The notes below the pieces were generated by a model. It had not been told where the DNA came from and ran no database searches. It was given only the letters and a program-made list of their open reading frames with translations. DNA of 64,000 bases. Source: Chitinivibrionales bacterium. Its GTDB lineage: Bacteria; Fibrobacterota; Chitinivibrionia; Chitinivibrionales; WJKA01. Both the position numbers and the translations under genes were made by a program. The stretch spans positions 48,490 to 112,489 of the forward strand of contig WJLW01000039.1 of assembly GCA_014728295.1 (NCBI GenBank), read 5' to 3'. Shown one piece after another: positions 1 to 9,143 of the stretch. Numbering within the stretch: position 1 is the stretch's first letter; each line of letters starts with the position of its first letter.

Positions 1-160
1 TTATTCGCCCAGTGAACACTTTCTGATTGGCGAGAAGGTACGTCACGAAAAATGGGAAGATGAAGGCTTTGTTGTGGGCAAAGATCCCGGCACGCCCAAC
101 CGTATGATTGTACAGTTCGAAAAGATCGGTGTGAAAAAACTGGTCGAAGATATTGCGTGA
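1..160 (+). CDS. C-terminal end of a probable UvrD/PcrA-type helicase (partial)
   Basis: Only the last 52 codons are present, read from base 2 to the TGA at 158-160; the gene begins outside the window. The residues follow the small SH3/Tudor-like fold that closes UvrD/PcrA superfamily 1 helicases: a Gly-Glu-Lys-Val-Arg-His start, a Trp, a Gly-Phe-Val-Val strand, then VQFEKIGVKKLVEDIA, which parallels the VxFxxxGxKxLLxxxA ending of PcrA. In those helicases the domain contacts RNA polymerase or other partners. A DUF3553-like protein with the same fold is an alternative. The match rests on about 50 residues, so the assignment is moderate. Confidence 0.5.
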   Translation, partial: YSPSEHFLIGEKVRHEKWEDEGFVVGKDPGTPNRMIVQFEKIGVKKLVEDIA

Positions 161-187
161 AGCAGCGGAGTTTATATCAGGATGTCA

Positions 188-217
188 AGCGTGGCACCGG
201 AGTGCTGCGCTTTTTTT
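188..217 (+). terminator. Rho-independent terminator of the helicase-like gene
   Basis: A 10-bp stem (AGCGTGGCAC pairing with GTGCTGCGCT, including two G-U pairs) closes a CGGA tetraloop and is followed by seven T residues. It lies 28 bases after the upstream stop codon and points toward the convergent gene that begins its 3' end at 243. Confidence 0.85.
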
Positions 218-242
218 AAAGCCCGGTAATCGGAATCGTAGC

Positions 243-1256
243 TTACAATTCAAGTTTGGCTGAAATGAGAAACGGGGGCGTAATTCCTTGCTGCAGCCGG
301 AGATAAAGTGCGGCGTCAACATTGAGGGTGACGTTGCCGATGTCTTTTTTAAATCCCAGACCCAGTGACGGTCCCTCATAATTGGTGCTTGCCGTTTCAT
401 CGTCGTCACCAAAGAGCACGCGGCTCATGTTGTAGACGTCTCTGGTTGACGTCGATGCACCGAAGCGCAGAAAAAACATTTGTTGCGCAAGAGCTATTTC
501 CAACGCCGATTTGCCTATCAAATAATTATCGTGAGGTTTTTCAATCTCAGCCAGGATAGTTACGACTTTGTTTGTATAGCTGATGCCGATGCTTGAAGCT
601 GCCGGCAAGTGTGCATCGGTATCTTCTTGCTGGTATCCATTCATAATAAGGCCAAGATTAGTCATGCTGATTCCCAGAACCAGACGTTCGCGCAATAGCC
701 GGTATTGAGCGCCAAAATCAAATGCAAGCCCTGATGCAGAGAAGGCCTCGTTAGTGTTGGATCCTTGACGATCATAAATTCCTTTTACGTTCGCGCCAAT
801 CGATACGGTTTCCCAAATGATTTTTGACCAGGCAATTCCACCGTAAAGCGAATATGGTTCCCAGATGATTCCCGTCTCTTCCCCGTTTTCATCCACCTCG
901 CTTAACGAGCCATGCGAAAGGTAGACTGCGTGAGCCGCCACCGCTCCCAGGTGCCTGTTGTTGACGGTAATCGGCATAGAATAAGCAAGAGGTGTTCCCT
1001 TAATATCCAGCACAATAGAGCGATAGCCCAGCAAAACCTGGGGTGTTTGGGTATACCCGAGCATTGCCGGATTGTTCAACACTCCATAAATGCCGCTTTT
1101 GGTGGCGGTGGCACTGTTTCCCAGTGCAGCCGAGCGAGCATCATAGTTAATTTTCAGGAACGGGAATGTGCTGGTACCAGCATCCGGATGGATCTCAATT
1201 TTTTCGGCAAAATTCAACAGCCACAGGGACAATAAGCAGGCCGAAATTTTATGCAT
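243..1256 (-). CDS. PorV/PorQ-family outer-membrane beta-barrel protein
   Basis: Predicted 14-stranded barrel of the PorV/PorQ (UPF0164-like) group. After the signal peptide comes the family's typical opening, FLKINYDARSAALGNS followed by VLNNPAMLG, then alternating strands to a C-terminal aromatic/leucine strand. PorV relatives act at the outer membrane in type IX secretion or as FadL-like channels. The ATG at 1256 is chosen over an upstream in-frame TTG at 1274 because GAGGA lies six bases before it and the product then begins with a clean signal peptide (MHKISACLLSLWLL). It is the last gene of a minus-strand run and starts 15 bases after the preceding lipoprotein stop. It is distinct from the PorV-like barrels at 10315 and 17553. 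Confidence 0.8.
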   Translation of the reverse strand: MHKISACLLSLWLLNFAEKIEIHPDAGTSTFPFLKINYDARSAALGNSATATKSGIYGVLNNPAMLGYTQTPQVLLGYRSIVLDIKGTPLAYSMPITVNNRHLGAVAAHAVYLSHGSLSEVDENGEETGIIWEPYSLYGGIAWSKIIWETVSIGANVKGIYDRQGSNTNEAFSASGLAFDFGAQYRLLRERLVLGISMTNLGLIMNGYQQEDTDAHLPAASSIGISYTNKVVTILAEIEKPHDNYLIGKSALEIALAQQMFFLRFGASTSTRDVYNMSRVLFGDDDETASTNYEGPSLGLGFKKDIGNVTLNVDAALYLRLQQGITPPFLISAKLEL

Positions 1257-1270
1257 GGATGTTCCTCGAA

Positions 1271-1951
1271 TCAATTTACTGCAATAAATTTATTAAAAAA
1301 TACATTAAAATAGTCGCCGGAATCGTGATTCATTTCTATGGCGTGAGCAACTTTGTCTTCAAAACGCGCATAGGTTACACTCCAGGGAGCACCGCCTGAC
1401 TGGCTCTTGAAGGTCATGCCGGCGAGTCTGTTTCTGCGATAGGTGACAGAGGTTGAATAGTTCATGCCTTTGAACACAAAAACAGTAATTTTGTTCTGTC
1501 GGTTTTGCGATTGGAATTCCTGTCCGGGCAGGTGCTGAACAAGTGTTCCTGTTATAATACGTTTAAACTCCGAAAATGTGAATGGAAAATTCAATAAAAT
1601 GCCGGGTATTCTGATTCTGTCCCGGCTTGAACGCACGATCATGGTGTCGCCAACGTACATTCTGACCAGATTTTCCTGCATTGCGATTTCGGCAACGATA
1701 CCTCCGAAGGGATTATACACAGTACAATTCAAAACGCTGTCGGTGATATAGACTATGTCACAGGCGGCCCGTATCTTTTCCCCTTCGATCTTGATTGCCA
1801 GGGCCGCTGAGCTTTTGAAGGAGCGAGCCGGTAGAAGTGATATGCGGGGGGCAAGTGCGATTGCATCTGTGCCGGATAGCGGCGAAGGGGGGACAGTACA
1901 GTCTGCGAAGAGCAAAAGGAGGAATAACAGGCTAGTTTTCACGGAGACCAT
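1271..1951 (-). CDS. Small envelope lipoprotein, LolB/DUF4292-like
   Basis: 226 residues with a hydrophobic N-terminus ending in FADC, an imperfect lipobox because of the Asp before Cys. The remainder is predicted as antiparallel beta strands (ALAIKIEGEKIRAACDIVYI, then FGGIVAEIAMQENLVRMYVG), the pattern of LolB-like or DUF4292 proteins that shield lipids or lipoproteins. The assignment is by pattern only. Its ATG follows the TAA of the upstream TPR gene directly and its stop touches the PorV-like gene, so the three form one transcriptional unit. A role in lipoprotein or barrel delivery is inferred from context. No good ribosome site precedes the ATG; a GTG three codons in is an alternative start. 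Confidence 0.55.
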   Translation of the reverse strand: MVSVKTSLLFLLLLFADCTVPPSPLSGTDAIALAPRISLLPARSFKSSAALAIKIEGEKIRAACDIVYITDSVLNCTVYNPFGGIVAEIAMQENLVRMYVGDTMIVRSSRDRIRIPGILLNFPFTFSEFKRIITGTLVQHLPGQEFQSQNRQNKITVFVFKGMNYSTSVTYRRNRLAGMTFKSQSGGAPWSVTYARFEDKVAHAIEMNHDSGDYFNVFFNKFIAVN

Positions 1952-3703
1952 TTAATATTCATTTTCATCATTTTCATCATTTTTCATCAGCAGGAGCAGA
2001 TCGTTTTCAAGCTGCAAAATTCTGCTCTGAATCTTGTGTGGCGCTTCGGGGCCAAGCTCATAGCTTTTGCGAAAAGCGTGCAGTGCTTCCCGCAAAGAAC
2101 CCTTTTTCTCGTAAATCTCTCCCAGATGCTCCCAGATGATTGGATCATCCTCGATATGCTCAAGGGCTTTGCTGATAAACACCAGCGCGTTGTCATAATC
2201 CTTCTTTTTATAAAATATCCAGCCGTATGAATCCAGATACGCTCCATTCTGAGGATCCTGAGCAAGTGCCGATTCCAGGAGTGTTTTAGCGCTGTCGAGG
2301 TTGATGTCATTTTCCGCCCACATATAGCCAAGATAATTGGCTGTCGCCGCGTCCTCGGGTTGAAATGCCAGTACCTTGCGAAATGCCCGCGTCGCTCCGG
2401 CGATATCTTGCCGGCGTTCCCGTGCGCTGCCCAGTTCAAACCAGGCATATGCGTCGCTGCTGTCAAGCTCGAGCGACTTGAGCAACGCCTTTTCGGCTTT
2501 GCGAAACTCCTTGCGCATGTTGTGTACCGAGCCCAGCAGGCGCCAGCTTATGCCGCGGTCTGGCTGATTTGCAGTAAACCGCTGGGTTGATTGCAGTGCC
2601 TGGGCATAATCTTTATTTTTAATGTAAAGGTAGCAGAGTTGTCGCCAGGCATCAACATATTCGGGCTTAATTGCCAGTGCTTTTTCATATTCGACCCGGG
2701 CCAGGTGCTGTCTGTCCTGCGCGGCAAAGACCAGACCGAGATAGAAGTGCAATTCACTGTCGTTCATATCCTTTTGCAGCAGAGATCGAATCAGTCTTTC
2801 CGATTTGTCGTATTGATTATCGTAATAGTAGAGCAGCGCAAGTGAATTGAGATATACCTCTCCATGCTCTTCCGTGCTGCTGAGCTTTTCGTATATGTCA
2901 ATTGCTTCTTTGAATTCTCCACGCGAAATGTACACCTGCGCCGCATTTTGCATCGATTCGTTGTAGGTGGAATCCATGAGGGAGGCCGTGTTGAAAAAAT
3001 CCAGTGCGAGTGCAGTATCCCCCTGCAACAGCTTGATCGCACCTAGTCCGTTGATGATCTGCGGGTTGCCTGCGTGAATTTTGCCCAGTGCGACATAAAT
3101 GCTTTCCGCCTGCTCGTACTGCCTGTTTTTCTTATAGATATCGGCAATTTTAAGGCCGGTGGAAATAGATTCGGGATGGCGCTGCTGATACTTTGTGTAA
3201 AAACGAATTGCCCTGGAAGCATTGCCCATGGTTTCGTAGATAAGCGCCAGTGTCTGGATTTCATCATCGTTAAGGCTGTTCAGCTTCGATAATACTTCGG
3301 CACTGCGCTCATACTGACTCAGGCGCATGTAAACTCTGGCAAGCAGACGCTTTTCTTCTTCGTCCAGGTCTTGCAGCGATCGCCCCCGTTTCAACAGAAA
3401 CAGGGCATTGGTAAACTTACCCGTCACCAAATGCTTGCGGATAAGCAACTTGCGCAATTCATCGGATTGGGGATCGAGCTCATATGCATTTTCGTAATAT
3501 TTCCCGGCCATCTGGTGCAGGCCCCGGCGATCATAGTCGCGTGCTTTGATGAAGTAAATTTCGGCGCGCGCTTTCGCCAGGCTTTCGCGTGTAGGATTAT
3601 GGGCCGGTTGCACAACGGGAAACCTTGACACGGCGCACTCCGTAAGCAACAGGCTGGTGATGAGCGCGCCGATCTGCAGAAGTGGAGCAGCTTTATATTT
3701 CAA
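1952..3703 (-). CDS. TPR-repeat lipoprotein
   Basis: About 583 residues. The N-terminal segment KYKAAPLLQIGALITSLLLT ends in Glu-Cys, a lipoprotein-like signal. From about residue 30 to the end the chain is a superhelix of tetratricopeptide repeats (AxxxxxYExAxxLDP type), with at least twelve recognisable units. TPR lipoproteins scaffold envelope complexes such as BamD-like assemblies or secretion machines. The start is placed at a TTG at 3703 because a good promoter lies at 3754-3781; the longer reading from 3781 would begin inside its -35 box and lacks a signal peptide. The C-terminus is acidic (NDENDENEY). Directly followed by the small lipoprotein gene. Confidence 0.75.
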   Translation of the reverse strand: MKYKAAPLLQIGALITSLLLTECAVSRFPVVQPAHNPTRESLAKARAEIYFIKARDYDRRGLHQMAGKYYENAYELDPQSDELRKLLIRKHLVTGKFTNALFLLKRGRSLQDLDEEEKRLLARVYMRLSQYERSAEVLSKLNSLNDDEIQTLALIYETMGNASRAIRFYTKYQQRHPESISTGLKIADIYKKNRQYEQAESIYVALGKIHAGNPQIINGLGAIKLLQGDTALALDFFNTASLMDSTYNESMQNAAQVYISRGEFKEAIDIYEKLSSTEEHGEVYLNSLALLYYYDNQYDKSERLIRSLLQKDMNDSELHFYLGLVFAAQDRQHLARVEYEKALAIKPEYVDAWRQLCYLYIKNKDYAQALQSTQRFTANQPDRGISWRLLGSVHNMRKEFRKAEKALLKSLELDSSDAYAWFELGSARERRQDIAGATRAFRKVLAFQPEDAATANYLGYMWAENDINLDSAKTLLESALAQDPQNGAYLDSYGWIFYKKKDYDNALVFISKALEHIEDDPIIWEHLGEIYEKKGSLREALHAFRKSYELGPEAPHKIQSRILQLENDLLLLMKNDENDENEY

Positions 3704-3753
3704 AATCGAGTTGTATCCTGCCTGAGTTGTCGTGTATATGTCGCATTTATTAA

Positions 3754-3781
3754 ATATTACACTTATCTTTCGAAAAAGCAA
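3754..3781 (-). promoter_or_regulatory. Sigma-70-type promoter for the TPR lipoprotein operon
   Basis: On the minus strand TTGCTT (3776-3781) and TAATAT (3754-3759) are separated by 16 bases. This sits between the PASTA gene and the TPR lipoprotein gene and separates the minus-strand run into two possible transcripts. Confidence 0.5.
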
Positions 3782-3857
3782 TATGACGTATTTTCGGCAA
3801 AACCGTACCGTAGTTTCTCAAGTACGATTTCGTTGCAGACTGAACTGAAATTGTAGT

Positions 3858-4637
3858 TTATTTTTTGCGCGTGGCCACTATCATGTTTACTGCTCTTTCG
3901 AAAGGAACGCTGTTGCCCGGAGAAATTGACTGGGAAATAACGCGTCCGGGCCGTGAAACGGTGGTGTACTTGGGTTCAATGCGGCCGACCTTTAAACCAC
4001 TTTCGAGAATCTGGGCCTTTGCCGTGGAGAGCATTTCACCGATAACATTAGGAACCACTGCATGCGTTGGCCTTTCGCCTCTGGAAACGGTTAATTGAAT
4101 CGGTGTTTCCCGTGAAATTTCTGAGCCCGATTCGGGCGAGATTGCGATAACATGGTCTTTTGGGGTCACACTGGAAAAAATGCCGACCGAGTTTCCTATG
4201 CTGAATCCGTGTTTGCGCAATTCGCGCTTTGCGTGATGTTCGGTAATTTTGCCCAGATCGGGCACGGTGCGCACTTCCGGGCCTTTGCTGAGTGCTACCT
4301 GAACGCCGCGTCGCTCTTTTGTGTCCATCGTTACTCCTGCTTCGGGCTGCTGCATTATGACGCAGCCTTCAGCAACTTCCGTGCTGAAATCCTTTGAGGT
4401 AACCTGCATTCTTAATCCGATATCAAACAGCTTCTGCCTGGCATGCTCATATTCCAGGTTGCGGATTTCAGGAACTTTCACAATACCTTTATCGACGCTG
4501 ACAATTCCGGGCATTACCAGTCTATCAACTATCAATACGCCGGCTATTGTGCCGATGGCGGCAACCACAATAGCAAGGGGCAGTATGATTGACCAGAATG
4601 TCTTGACCGGGACGCTAATAGTATAATTTTTCTTCAT
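3858..4637 (-). CDS. Membrane-anchored protein with three PASTA domains
   Basis: 259 residues: short cytoplasmic start, one transmembrane helix (about 14-40), then three PASTA domains outside the membrane (about 50-118, 120-187, 190-257), each with a VPxxxxxxxxxAxxxLxxxGL motif and a P-G-S/V turn. PASTA domains bind uncross-linked peptidoglycan or muropeptides and normally sit on Ser/Thr kinases or PBP2x; here there is no kinase or transpeptidase domain, so the protein may be a pure sensor or wall tether. The start codon overlaps the 3' end of the Crp-like gene, indicating translational coupling. Confidence 0.85.
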   Translation of the reverse strand: MKKNYTISVPVKTFWSIILPLAIVVAAIGTIAGVLIVDRLVMPGIVSVDKGIVKVPEIRNLEYEHARQKLFDIGLRMQVTSKDFSTEVAEGCVIMQQPEAGVTMDTKERRGVQVALSKGPEVRTVPDLGKITEHHAKRELRKHGFSIGNSVGIFSSVTPKDHVIAISPESGSEISRETPIQLTVSRGERPTHAVVPNVIGEMLSTAKAQILESGLKVGRIEPKYTTVSRPGRVISQSISPGNSVPFERAVNMIVATRKK

Positions 4638-5301
4638 CTAAAATGACCATCTTCTTTCTATCGATGCTGATGTAGCCTTTTTTTTGTAATTGCGAGAGCA
4701 CTCTGGTCACCGTTTCGCGGCTGGTTCCCGCCATCTCGGCAATCAACTGATGCTTGGGTCTGTGCGCAATGATGATCATGTTACCGGCCCGGGTACCGCC
4801 ATCTTTGGCAATTTGCAGGAGGACATCGGCGACGCGGCCATAGACGCTCATCAGCGACAGGGTATGAATGTGACGGTTGGATTTGCGCAGACGCTGAGAC
4901 ATCTCTACCAGCATTTGAATTGCTATTTTGGGATAATCCTGCAGCATCGTGAGAAAAGTGGTGCGGTAGAGCATGACCAGCGAGCATTTTTCCGCTGCCA
5001 TTACCGATGCGCTGCGAGGCTCACCGTCCAATATCGCCATTTCACCGAAAAATTCGCCCTTTTTTAGCGTCGCGAGTATTGTCTGTCGACCTTCCTTGGT
5101 TAAAACGGCAACGTGAACCGAGCCGGAGAGTATAACGAAAAAGGTCGGTTCGCAATTATCTTCCTCCAGGACAATGGTCTGGCCTTTATCGAAATTTTTC
5201 AGCAACATTATCTTGCTGATTGCCTGAATTTCACGCGCCGAAAGTACGCTGAACAGGGGGACCTTACCCAGAAATTCAGTAACATCTTCTTTTTTCATCA
5301 T
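4615..5301 (-). CDS. Crp/Fnr-family transcriptional regulator
   Basis: 228 residues in the usual two-domain plan. Residues about 15-130 form a cyclic-nucleotide-binding beta roll with the phosphate-binding cassette FFGEMAILDGEPRSASV (Glu and Arg-Ser retained, so cyclic nucleotide binding is plausible; no Fnr-type cysteine cluster). Residues about 150-220 form the winged helix, with recognition helix AGTSRETVTRVLSQLQKKGYI. The start ATG shares an A with the TAA stop of the 1221-residue TPR gene, and its 3' end overlaps the PASTA gene. Being locked between two envelope genes suggests it senses or controls envelope state, but its targets are unknown. Confidence 0.9.
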   Translation of the reverse strand: MMKKEDVTEFLGKVPLFSVLSAREIQAISKIMLLKNFDKGQTIVLEEDNCEPTFFVILSGSVHVAVLTKEGRQTILATLKKGEFFGEMAILDGEPRSASVMAAEKCSLVMLYRTTFLTMLQDYPKIAIQMLVEMSQRLRKSNRHIHTLSLMSVYGRVADVLLQIAKDGGTRAGNMIIIAHRPKHQLIAEMAGTSRETVTRVLSQLQKKGYISIDRKKMVILDEEKLYY

Positions 5302-8300
5302 TATCCTTCTGTCAGACTTTTAAGCCGCTCTATGCGCTCTGCCGCGCGTTTGCCGAACTGACCGTGCACGCCGTCACTATTAATTACCTTTTTGTAGAGA
5401 TTTTGTGCCTTGCCATAGTCGCCCATGCGCTCGTAGATACGTGCCGCTTCCATTTCTGCGGTTACGCCCCATTTGCTTACGCCGGCATAGAGATAAGGAA
5501 TTTTCAGGTATTCGGTCAGTGCAGTCTGAATATCGCCCAGCTTGCTGTGGCACATTGCTATCCAGTAGAGAAGCTCCGGCTTTTCTTCGGAGGGAGGATT
5601 CTCATTATTTGCTTTGGTAAACCAGGAAAGAGCTTCTTCAAATTTTGAAGCCTGCACCAGGCAGAAACCGATATTTAAATACATGGTTGAGGGGGTAATA
5701 GTGCCGGAGAATTCAGATGCAATTCGCTTGTAAATTGATGCCGCTTCATTCCAGTTGAGCATTTTGCGATAAGCAAGGGCGGCATTGTGCGCAGCGCGGT
5801 AGCGGGTTTTCGGTGCGGCAGCCGTGTCCGCAAGTACTTTGACAAATGCTTGCGCGGCCGGAGCAAACTCATCCCGGCCATGATGCAGCATGCCGATCGT
5901 ATAATATGCCTGGGTTAAAAGATTGCCTTGTGGGTAGTGCTGAACAAATGCCTGGAATTTCTTCATCGCCGCTTCGGGTTTCTTGTCGAAGTAGTAGCAG
6001 AGAGCTATCTGATATTCGGCATCGTCCACCAACTCCGACTGATCGAATTTCTCAATTACGTAAGCAAAGCGCTTTATGGCTTTGTCGAATTCCTTTTTGT
6101 TCGAAAAGTAAAGGCCCTCGTGGTAGACAATTTCAGCATGGCTGTTTTTTCGACCGGGAAAGCGATCTTTAAAATAGCTGATCAGTCCGGCAACCTTTTT
6201 GCTTTTTCCGTCCATGACGTTTGCCAAAATCTTGCCGTGCAACGCAGGCAGGCTGTCACGCTCGTTGTGAGCATGATTCAGCGCCGCACTGTAGGCTGAT
6301 GCTGCGTCTGGGTAGATTCGATTGGCCAGGTATAACTCCCCGGCTTTGCTCAGCGCATAGCTTTTGCGTGAGAACGACTCGTAAGCCGCGGCTTTTTTGT
6401 AGTGCTCGAGTGCCACAAAAGGACGGTGTTCACCCTCGGCCAGTTCGGCAAATTCAAAATGGGATGATGAGGCCAGAGGATCATCGAGTGAATCGGACAG
6501 CAATTCGGTCAAAAGGCTTTCGGCCTCGGCGGTTTTGCCGGTACGCGCCAGGCATTTGGCGATTCCCAGTCGGGCATTTCCGGAATTTCCCCCGGTTGGA
6601 TAGTCGGCATAATAGGCGCGATAGTTCGATAACGCCTCAAAAATCTTGCCATTTTTAAATTGAGCCTGTGCCAACTCAAATCGCGATGTCCCGGCGCGCG
6701 CACTGAACGGGTAATTAAAGATCACGTTGCGGAACATTTCTGCCGCCTGGGCAAAGTTACCTTTTTTCTCGGCGATTTTGCCTCGAATATAAATGAACTC
6801 GGGTGCCATGTCTGAGGATGTGGAGGATGCCAAATACGTTCGTGCAACCTGTTCCGCTGAATCCAGTCTGTCAAGATCAAGAAAATTTCGGGCCAGGCCA
6901 AGCTGGGCGCGCACAGAGAAATGCGACGTGTCGGCGTCGCCGGCGACACCCTGAAATGCTTCTATCGCCTTTTCTCTTAACGCTGAGTTGCCGGTTGCCA
7001 GTGCCTGTTTTTCGTAATGCGAGCCAATGTAGAAGAGAACTTCCTGCTTATACCCGCTTGCAGGATACTTTTCCACATAGCTTTCGAACTCTGCAATATT
7101 CGGATTTGTCAACATCATTATGCTGAACGCCGCAGCTTGAGCTTGAGACGATTGCGGAGCAGCATCGATTATAGTGCGATAGATGTCGAGCGCTTGCTGC
7201 TTGGTGCGCTCAGCCGCACTGCTGTCGTTTTCAAAGAGAAACTTTTCCCAGAGCTTGGTATACACATTGGCACGCGCAAACCGTGCAGGGATAAGCAGAG
7301 AATCTGCCGTCGCTCCCATATCAATAATTTTTTGATATGACGACAAGGCTTTGTCGTATTGCTTTAAATGTTTTTCCTGGATCTGCGCTATTTTCCAGAG
7401 GTGCAGAGCCTGTTCGCTTTCGGATGGTGTTGATTGTGTCAATTCGGTAAGCGCGATGGCGGCCGCCTCGGAGTCTTTTATCAGAAAGTTTTTGAGATAG
7501 GTGATGTGTTGGTCGGTCTTTTCATAAAGCTGCTTGTCAACACCCAGCTCAAGGACATATTCGTATTGACGAAGTGCACTCTGGAAGTTTTTCAATTCCT
7601 GATAGCATTTAGCAATACGGAAAGCAGCTTTATGTGCGTAGCGGCTTGACGGATAGTCTTTAAGCAATGCCTCGTATTCTCGGATTGCTGCATTGTGGCG
7701 TTTGTTCTGATGTTCATATATAGATCCGATACGAAACAAAAGCCGATCTTTGCCCGGCTCACCCGAAATCTGCAGATACTTTCGATACGACATGACTGCG
7801 CTGGGATATATTCCTCTGGCATAGTGCAGGTCACCGGCTTTCAGCAGCGCTTTGGCTTTGTATACGCCTGCCGAATCATCATTGGCCAGCATTTGCAATG
7901 TTTCCAGAGCCTGAGACAGCTTATCCGATCCTGCTTGACACTCTGCAATGCGGAACCTGATAGCGGCTTTTTTTGCTGCTGATTTTTCGAGGGTTAACTG
8001 TTGTGTGTAGAGCTGTTCGGCTCGGGGATACTTTCCGGCCTTGCGGGCGCATTCGGCCCATGCAAACAGGAAGCTCGACGGGGTCTTTTGAGAAGATGAT
8101 TCGTAATGCCGGTTCAATTGAGCGAAAATGTCAAGCGCCGCATCAAAGCGACCGGCATCATTCAAAAGTGAGATATAGGCCTGCAGAGCCTGCTTCTTTT
8201 CAGCAAAGTCACGATTAAAAAGCGGCTTCATGCGCTCAAAGATATCCAGCGCTTCATCTTTTTTACGACGGGAACGAGCCAGGAGTGCGCTATAGTAAAG

Positions 8301-8963
8301 CAAGCGAGCTTTAATTTCGGGCGTGGAAGACCATTGTTCCCGGGCCTGCTTAGTGATTGTCTCCGCGCGGGCAAAATCATGCTGATCGTAGAGAATTCCA
8401 ATAAGTGACAATGTTGCTTTGGGGGCGTCTTTATGCCGGGGAAAGCGTTTGACATACATGTCGTACAAGTCAACAGCCTGCTCGATTTCATTGGCCCGGT
8501 GAGAGCATCGGGCAGCCAGCAGCAGGGCGTTTCGTGCCTTTGCACTGCCGACAAAGCGGGTCCAGACCTTGTAAAACCAGTCGGCGGCTTTTTTGTAGTC
8601 ACCCGATTTCATCCGCATTTCACCGGCTTCGTACATGGCATTCATAACGCGGTCGTCGGCCGAGTATTTTTGAATAAACGTCTCGTAGCTCTCAACGGCT
8701 TGAGCAACATCGCCAAGAAGGTAGTACGCTTTGGCAATTTTATAATGCACCTCAGCATCTTTATCGGGTGCTTTGCGAATGGCAAGATATTTTTGATACT
8801 GCTCAATGGCCAGACTGTGCAGGCTATCTCGGTAAAAACGATTACCCAATTTATAGAATGATTCGCTTTCATTTGCCGCTATATTTCCCGCTAAACCCAG
8901 CACCAACGCCCAGAATGACAACCACTGCAATGCTCGATGAGGAATAATGGTAGCTTTAATCAT
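5301..8963 (-). CDS. Very large periplasmic TPR protein
   Basis: About 1220 residues, almost entirely tetratricopeptide repeats. The ATG at 8963 is preferred because it gives a signal peptide (IKATIIPHRALQWLSFWALV, then Ala-rich cleavage region near NIAANES) with GGGA just upstream; a longer reading from 9047 lacks one. Repeats resemble the YbgF/BamD class (YxxGxxxYxxGxxxxAIxxYxxYL), with FPxxxxAxxAxxxLA connectors typical of Tol-Pal-associated TPRs. The protein probably scaffolds a periplasmic complex. It is the first gene of a coupled trio with the Crp-like regulator and the PASTA protein. Proteins of this size and type are common in FCB-group bacteria; a specific function cannot be read off. 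Confidence 0.8.
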   Translation of the reverse strand: MIKATIIPHRALQWLSFWALVLGLAGNIAANESESFYKLGNRFYRDSLHSLAIEQYQKYLAIRKAPDKDAEVHYKIAKAYYLLGDVAQAVESYETFIQKYSADDRVMNAMYEAGEMRMKSGDYKKAADWFYKVWTRFVGSAKARNALLLAARCSHRANEIEQAVDLYDMYVKRFPRHKDAPKATLSLIGILYDQHDFARAETITKQAREQWSSTPEIKARLLYYSALLARSRRKKDEALDIFERMKPLFNRDFAEKKQALQAYISLLNDAGRFDAALDIFAQLNRHYESSSQKTPSSFLFAWAECARKAGKYPRAEQLYTQQLTLEKSAAKKAAIRFRIAECQAGSDKLSQALETLQMLANDDSAGVYKAKALLKAGDLHYARGIYPSAVMSYRKYLQISGEPGKDRLLFRIGSIYEHQNKRHNAAIREYEALLKDYPSSRYAHKAAFRIAKCYQELKNFQSALRQYEYVLELGVDKQLYEKTDQHITYLKNFLIKDSEAAAIALTELTQSTPSESEQALHLWKIAQIQEKHLKQYDKALSSYQKIIDMGATADSLLIPARFARANVYTKLWEKFLFENDSSAAERTKQQALDIYRTIIDAAPQSSQAQAAAFSIMMLTNPNIAEFESYVEKYPASGYKQEVLFYIGSHYEKQALATGNSALREKAIEAFQGVAGDADTSHFSVRAQLGLARNFLDLDRLDSAEQVARTYLASSTSSDMAPEFIYIRGKIAEKKGNFAQAAEMFRNVIFNYPFSARAGTSRFELAQAQFKNGKIFEALSNYRAYYADYPTGGNSGNARLGIAKCLARTGKTAEAESLLTELLSDSLDDPLASSSHFEFAELAEGEHRPFVALEHYKKAAAYESFSRKSYALSKAGELYLANRIYPDAASAYSAALNHAHNERDSLPALHGKILANVMDGKSKKVAGLISYFKDRFPGRKNSHAEIVYHEGLYFSNKKEFDKAIKRFAYVIEKFDQSELVDDAEYQIALCYYFDKKPEAAMKKFQAFVQHYPQGNLLTQAYYTIGMLHHGRDEFAPAAQAFVKVLADTAAAPKTRYRAAHNAALAYRKMLNWNEAASIYKRIASEFSGTITPSTMYLNIGFCLVQASKFEEALSWFTKANNENPPSEEKPELLYWIAMCHSKLGDIQTALTEYLKIPYLYAGVSKWGVTAEMEAARIYERMGDYGKAQNLYKKVINSDGVHGQFGKRAAERIERLKSLTEG

Positions 8964-9143
8964 ATGTTCCCGATGGTAATAATGGCTTTGCACGCGGGCA
9001 GGTTCCCCGTTGAAACTTAACAAAACGCAGCTATCCGCGAGCATCACCCAAAAATACTAAATATAACGATTGCTGACAAAATAGTCGCTGCGCATTTCGG
9101 AAGATGCTGTTATGCGGGGAATGCTCATGCGTCGCCGGTGAGG

